From positions 15,141 to 79,140 of the forward strand of contig DFDT01000147.1 of assembly GCA_002368865.1 (NCBI GenBank): a stretch of 64,000 nt of DNA, given 5' to 3'. This DNA comes from Lachnospiraceae bacterium UBA3821 (GTDB lineage Bacteria > Bacillota > Clostridia > Lachnospirales > Lachnospiraceae). The position numbers and the translations under genes were made by a program. Each line of letters starts with the position of its first letter. Within the stretch, counting starts at the first letter, position 1. The notes under the pieces are model-generated. The model was given only the letters and a program-made list of their open reading frames with translations. It was not told the DNA's origin and did not search any database. Shown in pieces: positions 46,501 through 54,400 of this stretch.

Positions 46501-48078
46501 AATGATCGCCTTATTGTTTGCGAAATTCATGACATAGGAATCGGATTCCGTATTGACGCCATAATTTCTGAACAGTTCCTTCACATAGGCATCCTTCTGC
46601 TGCCCTCTTCTACGTTCCTGCTGCTTCGCCTCGCAGGAGAGATAATTGTTAAACAGCATATCCGCGATCATTTCCTGCTTTACTTCCGGATCCAGCTCGT
46701 CAAAATGATGGATCAGATTCTGCTTTAAGGTGTCTGCCGTCTTCATTGCCTCCATCTCTTTCCCGTAGGAAGCAAGGCGCAGATTACTGATCTCGTTGTG
46801 TCTATCCGGGCTGGGCTTCAGTCCGAAGGGGTTCGTCTCCACCAGTTCCTGCCCCATGGCGTACGCCAGCTTTTCTGTATCAATCCCCGCATTTGAACCG
46901 GTGGAAGCACTGACGCTCGCCACATTTGCAGCACAGAAATCCAGATAATTCTGCAGATATTCCTTCACCTTGGACGGATCCTGCTCCGTGAAAGCCTTGA
47001 TGGCCGCCTGTGCCTCTTTTCTGGCCGCCACCAAAATGGGGGCATAACCTACATCACGCAGGTCTATGGACTCCATCATCAGATTATTCACCAGATGCAT
47101 CTGGTTACTGCTGATCAGAGTTCCGCCGCCGATGGAGGAGCTGGAAAGATTCTGATCCATGTACTTCCTCTGCATGGCCGCACCAAGGACAATGGCCGTC
47201 ACTGTCATCTCGTCCAGACCTTCCGGCACCTCCAGCGTTATGGAGTCATATATCTTCTTCTGTTCATCGTCCAACCCCGCCAGCATTTTACCATTCGGAC
47301 CATAGATGTCAAAGAAACGCTGATACCCCGACTCTGCATCCCTCACGGTATCGTTGACATCTTTGATATATGCATCGCGCCGAAGTCTGCGGCTGCGCTC
47401 CTCCAAGGTCAGATTTTCCCCGCCCGGCACATTCTGTGTGGGTGCGTTTTGCTTCTCAGCCTCTTTATCGGCTACGTTTTCGACCTTTTTCTCAGCTTCC
47501 TGCTCCTGACCTGCTTCCTCCTTCACCGGCTGTTCTTCGTTCTTCGGTCCTTCGGGCGCCTTGATTTCCTCTTCGGGCGCCTTGACCTCCTCTTCAGGTT
47601 CCTCCGCTTTGTGTGGCTTGGCGTCCTTCTTCCACTCAAGCCCCTTTTGCATATCGTCATAGTGCTTTCTCCACTCAGACGCGTCAATGTCCATACCAAT
47701 CTTATGCAGAATCTCGAGCACATCAAAAAACAGCTCTCCCGCCACGCCAAAAGGCGGATTTTCTCCGCCTGCACCGGCCTGCATGATATGCTTAAAATTA
47801 TCTCCCTGAAGCAGGAAGTCATGGAGTCCGTCTAATTTCTCCGCATCCTTCTCCCACGCCTTATGGCTCTCTTCACTGCCCATTTCCGCCGGATCCGTGA
47901 CCACAAAAGCAGCTGAGCCCGCATATTGACCAAGCGCACTGCCGACCTCATCCTGCCCTGCCCTGATTAGGCTTCTATTGATTTCTCTCACTGCGTCCCG
48001 GAAATCCTGCACTTTTTTTCTCTCCGCTTCCGAAAGCGGCGTCTTCGCTATTGCTGCCTTGTACTCTTCAAATGTCAT
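43579..48078 (-). CDS. Giant modular protein, 1499 aa
   Basis: The first about 170 residues (MTFEEYKAAIAKTPLS start, KHYDDMQKGLEWKKDA end) are paralogous to the start of the 4054-aa protein, followed by a Glu/Pro-rich linker. The middle contains the motif DFDVVLAG, related to the LILV motif of the giant. An EY module lies near residue 1129 (GVWLGSKEYDRA, later NIDAYFARKERQG). Then come 22-aa tandem repeats, and the last about 110 residues match the end of the 1230-aa protein. The tail carries two basic RKRS-N/H-T motifs, the second almost at the C terminus. Fragments of a second gene of this type lie at 49834-50500. GGAGG lies 9 bases before the ATG and a weaker class II motif 53 bp upstream. 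No signal peptide. Function unknown. Confidence 0.8.
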   Translation of the reverse strand: MTFEEYKAAIAKTPLSEAERKKVQDFRDAVREINRSLIRAGQDEVGSALGQYAGSAAFVVTDPAEMGSEESHKAWEKDAEKLDGLHDFLLQGDNFKHIMQAGAGGENPPFGVAGELFFDVLEILHKIGMDIDASEWRKHYDDMQKGLEWKKDAKPHKAEEPEEEVKAPEEEIKAPEGPKNEEQPVKEEAGQEQEAEKKVENVADKEAEKQNAPTQNVPGGENLTLEERSRRLRRDAYIKDVNDTVRDAESGYQRFFDIYGPNGKMLAGLDDEQKKIYDSITLEVPEGLDEMTVTAIVLGAAMQRKYMDQNLSSSSIGGGTLISSNQMHLVNNLMMESIDLRDVGYAPILVAARKEAQAAIKAFTEQDPSKVKEYLQNYLDFCAANVASVSASTGSNAGIDTEKLAYAMGQELVETNPFGLKPSPDRHNEISNLRLASYGKEMEAMKTADTLKQNLIHHFDELDPEVKQEMIADMLFNNYLSCEAKQQERRRGQQKDAYVKELFRNYGVNTESDSYVMNFANNKAIIDLGNKLTEGLQRYTISDFDVVLAGPEGKEQLYRLYKDAIVKSPVYKKLMDADSKDAFVDGLKETDLVVYDGLTSLPGVKLPQVAEPYNQKQQAKNEFYIKQMQEQIVSAAYQQEKIWKNETDEYTLKSLKAEDVQANAQKMDELYKQLAAEDSWRSPRSFKAVLTAMEKVRDIAWENAAKSSNGSELNTLSEKEAVAYKRSLKELDDAIEAYQKDIAGTGEVGRSREIATTFVRRRAKASGIMIDDAVDEMKREMTKTLYDEQLKIYNDLNPVRRPYRNVFEGEKYADQNTRTGSSYSLSRSAGISVTIFALFNTGKYSFEDIMDPEKLQAEKLAMYDEVAQRMLNNTPENQEWIARTIYEGQKNTDLAINEQAKLIDFATVDHTKDKRFCQIMHLANCQYDAWQELSHCQEEIGRIVHAERPEIKGYKDYSIWWRNRMGLLKSLVDAIPKMQGKAIGAATNYGDAGTAFGEFLTEQMKQRMYMDVLREAKEKDPDKPIEEILGIEKMRELESKLVQLTQALSKVTKAYDGKPLAAKQDLASLIDGSYLDSKGIKFDPETHQVTLTGFPDEETLAEREAILRAEQKPLQITFSEVMDQAREATAGVWLGSKEYDRAMESLESVQRAYAELREMEAEEEQLRLAGGGQEASPGYEESHRDKVEELRGLISAANRNIDAYFARKERQGKMEPDADEKSMKRISVMQDAQQAIRDCEVLLDEEERVEKYLNDKNRSAQDKLTGELEQAMQDAKDIVKEHGDKLTGELEQAAQDAKDIVKENGEKLAGEPEAGADRRAALQEQAASAERIDSLGANGALKGLEVLEELAKGEGPLTVREKRMVRLAMASLAFVEMLQGPEGAVIREKIPQNIDTYKAQVKKLADSEDFKKAMPQDMDRAKLREFLADEKAPAKLTEDFRKQMQPQTRKRSNTIVNRGEELKKPADDMKKTREELKKTKENKQAMEQRKRSHTVAKRN
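44165..44296. repeat. 66-bp tandem repeat in the 1499-aa gene
   Basis: Two 66-bp units (identical 30-mers at 44201 and 44267) encode the 22-residue unit beginning DKLTGELEQA, with a third diverged copy towards lower coordinates. It is in frame and coiled-coil-like. Confidence 0.85.
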
Positions 48079-48130
48079 ACCATTTATCCTCCTGCTTATT
48101 TGTCAGTTTCGCATATCTCGATACACCAAT

Positions 48131-48158
48131 CATACACGTCCTACGCACAAACGGTTGC
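48131..48158 (-). promoter_or_regulatory. Class II promoter, weaker copy (GCAACC-N15-GTGTATG)
   Basis: GCAACC (48153-48158) is perfect and the spacing is the same 15 bases, but the -10 element is GTGTATG (5 of 7). It lies 53 bp upstream of the 1499-aa gene. Confidence 0.6.
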
Positions 48159-48185
48159 GGGATTCCGCATAAAGAACCTTTACCT

Positions 48186-49907
48186 TTATCTCTTCATTGC
48201 TGCTCCCTGCTGTGCAGCTTTTGTCTTGCGGGCATTGGAAAGCTTTATCCTTTCCTGCACATGTGCCTTTGCGTCCTTCTCCGCCTTCGACTCCGGATTG
48301 CGGATCGCTTTATATTTCAAGATGCTTTTTCGCAGCTTCAGGGCATAGTCGATCCGTTTTTGCTCATATGCGTGTTTCCCTTTGCCCACAAGATCCTCTG
48401 GATCTTTCACATGCTTCTCCCGCATCTTACGCTGCAAATAGGCATTGGTGGCATCTTCTGCCTGCTTCATGGCGCGATCTGCTTTGTCCAGCTGCGCTTT
48501 CACTTTTGGGTCGTCACGGGATAAGCCTTCATACTCCGTCTTGATCTCCTGCTTCACCTGTCTGGAGACAGCCTCCGCATTCTTCACCGCCGCGATCATG
48601 GATCGCCATGGTCCGGAGCTGTGCAAAAATTTACTCAACCCGCTTACAACAAAGCCGGTGACGTCATTTTTGATCATACGGGCCATATCGCTCATGGATT
48701 CACTGATACCGCCGGCTGTATAACTTCTGTCGGTAGTATTCACTTCCTCGAACTTCCTGGGTGCCGGCTTTTCCGCGTCGCGGTTAAACGGATATTTCTC
48801 TCTGGCTTTTTTCATCTTGGCATCCATATACTTTTTCACGTTTTCAAAAAGTGTATGCTTCTGCCTGGCCAGATCGTCAAAGGATATCTTCTTCAGATCC
48901 TCGTCCTTTACAATGCACAGCTTCTTGCCTGAAGCATTGATATCATCCATGGTTTTCGCCTTTACGCCGTTCTTGATGGCTCGCTTTAACTCAGCCAATC
49001 TCTGGCAGGAAGCCTGTATTTCCTGATCGGTAAGTCCCCGTCCGCGCAAAGAAAACTTCAACATTTCCGGAGAAAGATTCGCAATCTTGTTCGACATGGA
49101 CTCGGTGATCACCTTCAGCTGGTTCACGCCCGCCAAACGGAAGATCCCATTATTCTTGTCGATTGGAACCACGCCAAAGGATGTATCGTTGTCAAAAGCC
49201 TGCACACCGGTGATCTTTCCGTTTTCATCCACTTTATAAGTCATATTGCCGCCATGTCTGTCCACATTTCCCGACAGGAAATCCAGAACCTGCAGATTTG
49301 CCAGAGAGGGATTTGCTCTCCCGTCAAACGGGGCATCGCTGACATGGGCAAAAAGCTTTGATCCGCCTTTCCCCATCAGATCCAACCCTTCTGCAAATTC
49401 CATAAAGGTACCCTCGTGTTCTATCCCCTCTTCATCGAGATATTTCATATTCACAGACCTGGCGCAGAGACTGTTTAAGCCAAGTACTCCTGCCATCGCA
49501 CTCATAGCGCTGTTTCGCTGATCCACACGGTCTCCGTCGCGAAGTCCCAGATCACGACCGTTCACGACGTCTGACAACCCCTCCGTGACGCCCCTTTTCA
49601 GCCCTTCTGTCAGTTCATCCATAACCTCCTCCGGCTGCCGCATGAGATCCACGCCGAACTTCTTCAACGCGGCAACAGGACCTTCCTTTTCTCCCATCAC
49701 CTCATTATAGAGAAATCCCAGCACCTGCTCATCCGAGGCTGTGGCAGGATCCTGTCCATATAATTTCTGATTGCTCTGGATCAGATAGTCCCGATATTTC
49801 GGCAAAATATTCCGGATTGGCTCTTTCAGCTTGTCAACAACCATTTCCTCTGTGATCTGCTCGCGATCCCTTATAGATCTGCTCTGCCAGCCACTTATTG
49901 TGCTCAT
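48186..49907 (-). CDS. N-terminally truncated paralogue of the PI3/4-kinase-like protein
   Basis: From about residue 15 this 573-aa frame aligns along its length with residues 233-788 of the kinase-like protein at 24954-27320. The catalytic loop (LSGNVDRHGGN, Asp216, His218, Asn221) and AFDNDTSFG are intact, but the segment with the candidate ATP-binding lysine (GVFTK) and everything before it is missing. The first about 14 residues read through a fragment of a 1499-like gene in the wrong frame, so the 5' end is a deletion junction near 49860. The ATG at 49907 has no convincing ribosome site. It is probably a pseudogene, though the long open frame with conserved motifs suggests the loss is recent. 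The tail is basic (AAMKR). Confidence 0.7.
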   Translation of the reverse strand: MSTISGWQSRSIRDREQITEEMVVDKLKEPIRNILPKYRDYLIQSNQKLYGQDPATASDEQVLGFLYNEVMGEKEGPVAALKKFGVDLMRQPEEVMDELTEGLKRGVTEGLSDVVNGRDLGLRDGDRVDQRNSAMSAMAGVLGLNSLCARSVNMKYLDEEGIEHEGTFMEFAEGLDLMGKGGSKLFAHVSDAPFDGRANPSLANLQVLDFLSGNVDRHGGNMTYKVDENGKITGVQAFDNDTSFGVVPIDKNNGIFRLAGVNQLKVITESMSNKIANLSPEMLKFSLRGRGLTDQEIQASCQRLAELKRAIKNGVKAKTMDDINASGKKLCIVKDEDLKKISFDDLARQKHTLFENVKKYMDAKMKKAREKYPFNRDAEKPAPRKFEEVNTTDRSYTAGGISESMSDMARMIKNDVTGFVVSGLSKFLHSSGPWRSMIAAVKNAEAVSRQVKQEIKTEYEGLSRDDPKVKAQLDKADRAMKQAEDATNAYLQRKMREKHVKDPEDLVGKGKHAYEQKRIDYALKLRKSILKYKAIRNPESKAEKDAKAHVQERIKLSNARKTKAAQQGAAMKR

Positions 49908-50133
49908 TTCCGGGTGCTACATTCTTCATATGGGTAACTACCGTATCAAACATGGCAGCCTTCTCCTCCCGGAGCTTGCTGTTATCCATCAGCTCGTCCA
50001 ATGTATATTGGCCCGTAGCAGCCATTGCAAAGAGGGCTATACTGACTCCAGCGGAACGCATCTTATAATCCGCATACTTCATCAATCTTGTCATACAGCG
50101 CTTTGATATTCTCTGCGTTTTTCTTGACTGCAT
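49834..50133 (-). pseudogene. Fragment of a 1499-like gene (second piece)
   Basis: The frame from about 50075 to 49860 encodes KYADYKMRSAGVSIALFA and the following segment up to EHNKWLAEQIYKG. It aligns with the middle of the 1499-aa protein (KYAD, SRSAGISVTIFALF, and EWIARTIYEG). Compared with that protein about 130 residues are missing before it, and after it the kinase-like sequence begins in another frame. Confidence 0.75.
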
Positions 50134-50470
50134 CAGGCTTTAGAGATGCAAAACCGTATTTCTCGGCAGTATCATTCGTCAGCACCTCATAAGAAAGAGC
50201 ATGCTTCACGATCTCTTCCTCGAAATTCTTCATGCCACTGTCATATTCTTCCTGATGTCTTTCAAGGATATCCTTATTTACGTTCGGAAGCTTCACGCCC
50301 TCGATCGATGTCAGACCCTTATCTACGATTCTGTCAGCCTTCATGATCTGATCGATCAGTGCGCCTTTGGATTCTGAAGCAACGATATTCTTGAATATAT
50401 CCGTTTTTTTGATGCTGTCCATATAAAGAGACTTGAGTCTCTGTTCTCCGTCCTTACCTGCAAGGATCAC
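50063..50470 (-). pseudogene. Fragment of a 1499-like gene (first piece)
   Basis: The 135-codon frame (extending upstream to about 50500 without a start) begins with DFDVILAGKDGEQ and aligns with DFDVVLAGPEGKEQ and about 120 following residues of the 1499-aa protein, including TSIEGVKLP against TSLPGVKLP. It is out of frame with both flanking pieces. Confidence 0.75.
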
Positions 50471-51363
50471 ATCAAAGTCTGAAACCCGGGTTTTTGAAAG
50501 ATGCTCCGGTAAGTATGATTATAAAGCCCGACAAAAACAGACAGGTCATCCATGGATGTCCAGCCGTTTTGCCTTGCCTTCGTCACGAATTCCCTAAGGC
50601 TCATATTTTTCGTGAAGTCGCTTTTTCTCCTTCTTTCATCCTCTCTGTTAGCAAGATCATTAGCAAGATCTAAGTCATTCTTGCGTCTAATATGTGCACC
50701 AACTTGGGCTTCCTGATCACCTGCAAATTCGGCATTTTCGGCAGCTTCTTCCCTTGCTCTTTCTCTTTCTGCTGCTCTTCTTCTCTCGGCCTCATTCTCC
50801 CGCTCCGCTTTAATCCTCTCATCCACATATTGCAGAAGCTCATTATCAGATGTAAGTATTCTTATATATCTATCCACCTCGTCCATTTGCGGTGCGGCCT
50901 CTTCTTCCAGGGCACCACCTGCATTTTCTTCCGGGGCATCACCGCCTTCCGCTTGACCAACTTCTCCCTCTTCCGGCTCACCATACTCATATTCATCCTC
51001 AGGCCCATCAATCTCATTTTCATTCTCCGGCCCGTCAATCTCATCTTCCTCTTCCGGTTCTTCTATCCCCGGATTGCCGTCAATGAGATTATTCTGAAAG
51101 CTCTCCTTTAAGTCTTCCGGAACATCGTATACCGGGTCATTTATCATCCTTCTGATAAAACCTTCAACGCTCTCACGAGCTGAAGGCCTATCTCCCTCTA
51201 AATCAAAAAGAGTATACGGAGCCCACATGGTATCTACAGACAAAGGATCTTCCCTGTCCCCGAAATCCTTCATGTAATCATAAAACTTCCTGAAAAACGC
51301 CTGGTCTCCCGGTCTGTTCCAGTTATTCTCGGCAAGCCTGTCTAAAAACTCCTTTTTTGTCAT
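50467..51363 (-). CDS. N-terminal fragment of a GW-module giant protein, 298 aa
   Basis: Residues 4-40 (FLDRLAENNW and following) and about 250-285 (FVTKARQNGWTSMDDLSVF) are Gly/Asn-Trp modules like those of the 1148- and 1230-aa proteins, separated by a very acidic Glu/Asp/Gly/Pro stretch and an Arg/Glu-rich helix. After about 50510 the frame runs a few codons into sequence that, in another frame, belongs to a 1499-like gene, so the C terminus is a deletion scar. The 5' end is also odd: a strong GGAGG site 8 bases from an ATG opens only a three-codon frame (MGF), and the ATG used here at 51363 has no ribosome site. Probably non-functional. Confidence 0.6.
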   Translation of the reverse strand: MTKKEFLDRLAENNWNRPGDQAFFRKFYDYMKDFGDREDPLSVDTMWAPYTLFDLEGDRPSARESVEGFIRRMINDPVYDVPEDLKESFQNNLIDGNPGIEEPEEEDEIDGPENENEIDGPEDEYEYGEPEEGEVGQAEGGDAPEENAGGALEEEAAPQMDEVDRYIRILTSDNELLQYVDERIKAERENEAERRRAAERERAREEAAENAEFAGDQEAQVGAHIRRKNDLDLANDLANREDERRRKSDFTKNMSLREFVTKARQNGWTSMDDLSVFVGLYNHTYRSIFQKPGFQTLM

Positions 51364-51423
51364 TTCATCAGTTAAAAACCCATTTTGTAATCCTCCTACT
51401 ATACAATCGTACTTATCTGCTCA

Positions 51424-54400
51424 TCATCTGCGCAGGGTATTGCTTCTCTTAATCTTACTTTCCTGCTTTTCGGCTTCTTTTTTCTCGGCATCCTTTTTCT
51501 GCGCTTCGGGCTTCTTGCCGTCTGCCTTTTTCTCTGCGCCATCCAGCGTCGGCCGCTTCGTGGATTCAGGTGCCTCCTGCGACTTCTGCGTCTTATTCGC
51601 AGACTTTAATGCCTCCTTGGCGTCCGCAGCCGCCCCCTTCAAAGCCTTCTGCTCCGCGGCACTCACAGCCTCCTTCGCATCTCCCAGCGCACCCTTCAGC
51701 TGCTCCTTCTGTTGCTCCGTCAGGCTCTTCTGTACGGTCTGCTTCATGGCTTTCAGCCTGTTCTCATCCAAATCCCGAAGCTCCCTTCCGAAGTGTCCGT
51801 TGCCGTAATCCTCCGGCTCGATCTTCGCCATGCCGCCATATTTAACGCTTAAATACTCATTCTCAAAGGATAGGGTTCCACGTGCTTCATTGACCTTCTT
51901 CAGCGTTGCCTTAAATCTGGCGCTTCCGGACTCCACCAGGTCGCTCATCACAGAGAGTGAATCCATGGCCTCCCCTGCGAGACCGTTCAGATTCTTACGG
52001 TTCCCGTCATCCAGCGCATGTGCCACAGCACATTTCTGCGCCGCACGCAGGATCTCGAAGTTGGCGCCCTCGATGATCTCCATGAGACGTTCCTGATCTA
52101 TGCCATCCAGATTCTCCGGCAGGTGCGCCACCTTTTCCACCTGTTCATAGAGCTTCTTATAGGCTTCATCCCCTGCGTATCTCTTATCCTTTGCGGGATC
52201 CGCCATCTGACGGTACAGCTCTCTCATCTGATCCAGATATTTCTCATAGGTAACATCATTCTTGAAACCATAGACCTTTCCTCTGATCTCCCTGATCACA
52301 TTTTTCACATTACCCTGACTGCCAAGATACCGGCTGAGAGACTCCTGATCCAAATCATTCAGATTAAATTTACTCTTCAGCTGCTCCGCGCATTTATGGA
52401 TATGGTTTAAGTCAAACTTCACCGGCTCCTTCGCCGTCTTCAGCATATAGGCCGCCATCACCCTGGAGATATCCTCGATCATCTCCTCCCGCGTGCCGTT
52501 AGCCGCCGCACGACCGGTGTGCAGTCTGATATAGCTGTCGTAATCGACAGGCAGACCGCTCTTTTGCTGCGTGCCTAGAATCCTGCCGCCTGTCTCCGGT
52601 ACGGTCACGCCGATGGGTTTCACTCCCTTTTGCAGCATCGGCGCCTCCGCGCCCGGCACCTTCGCAGATTTCAGACTGTTCACGACACCGTCCACCACGG
52701 ATACACGCAGTGCCTCTGTCCCGGAGCGGTCATGCGCCGAACCATTTAACTGCTTTGTCTTATACCGCAGGTAATCATTGCCGGCCTGCACTACCTTTGC
52801 CGCCTGCTCCTGATACTGCTTTACCTCCCATTCGTCCGTCGGATCCAGATCCTTTTCCATCTGAGCCAGATTCTTCAACTCTTCCTTGAATTTCTTAAAC
52901 TGATCCGAGGAGCGCATCAGCATCGGATCCACGTTCCGGCCATCGACGATCCGGTAGAGCGCATCCGCCGTATTGGCCATGAGCGCCTGCTCGGAATAGG
53001 TAAGCCGTGCGTTCATGCGCTGCTCCAAATTGTGCGTAGCAATGTCCAGTTGATCGTGCGCGGCAAGTCTGCCGGAGATCGTAACCGTACTGTCATGAAG
53101 CTCCTGCAGCTTTTCCCTTCTCTCCTGTGCCGTCAGATGCCCAGCGGTGTCCGTCACCTTCTTCCAGGTTTCCTCCATCAGCTTCTGGGTTTCGAGCTGC
53201 TGATCCAGGGCGGCCTTCCTCTGATCCAGATTCTTCTTCTCCTGGTCAAGCTTAGCCTTGCGATCCTCCAGCGCCTTTACCTGCTCCGGCGCAGCGTTTT
53301 CCGGCAGATTCTTCTGATCCTCTTCCAGCTTCAGCCGATCCGCCTCATGCTTCGCCTGATCCTCCTCCAGCTTTTTCGAAGCCACACTATTATTGCGCGT
53401 AGTTGCCACCAGCTCACGGATAAAAGGACTGACAGCGGCCAGATCCGATGCCGGATACCCTGCCTCCAAAAACTCTGCTCTCGACCGGGCGTCTACAAGC
53501 GCGTATCCATAGCCTCTGGCACCTTCAGCCGAAAATTGATTATAGACTTCATCGAAGACTCCCTGTGCTTTGAGTGCATTAAACTTTTCTTCGGAGATGG
53601 AAAGTGCCTTCTCCATGCGCTGCTGCTGCAGACGGTACTCCGCGATCAGCTCCTCCCTGCCCACGTCGCCGCCGCTTAAATGCTCCTCCAGCATTCCGGT
53701 GACCTTCATCCCGCCTGCCATGGCATCGATCATGCCGGTGTCCTGTATAAGCCGCACATTTCTATAATCATCGGTTTTCTTACTAATATGCGTGGAAAAG
53801 ATATATTTCCCGTCCTTCTCCTTGATCTTGGCGGTCGGCGCGGTATTCATGAGCTTACCCGTCATGTTATGAGCGTACTCATAGGCCGGATTCTCCAGAT
53901 ATTTCTTGGAGAAAGTTCCGTTATTGATGTCATCCACAAAGCCCTTCATGACATAGAAGTAATTTCGCTCTGCCGGGGAAGCAAAATTATCCATCTGCGC
54001 CTTTTTCTCCAGGGCGGCGCCAAGCTCCCGCATGCCCTCCTGCCATACCTTCAGGGGCTCGTCGACCCGATCGTCCACGTAATGATCATAAATGCCGTTT
54101 CCTTTGAGGATCTGACGCTTGGGACCTTCCTCTCTCTCCATCAGATCCAGTCCGCCTTCACCCAGTTCCTCTGCAATTTCCTTATAATTCTCCCCATAGA
54201 CCTTCGGGCTGTCGGGATCATCTGTAAACAATCTCATAATCGAGAGTTTTTTATAGATGGAACCCATTTCCTTCTGTGTCAGGGTATCGCCCAGAAGTCC
54301 GAACAGGGCGCTTCCGCCGACCCACTGCCCCTGCTGAATGTCAAACAGCGTGTGCTTTGCCTTGATATCCTTCTTCTCCTCGGGTGCCCTTAAAGGTGCA

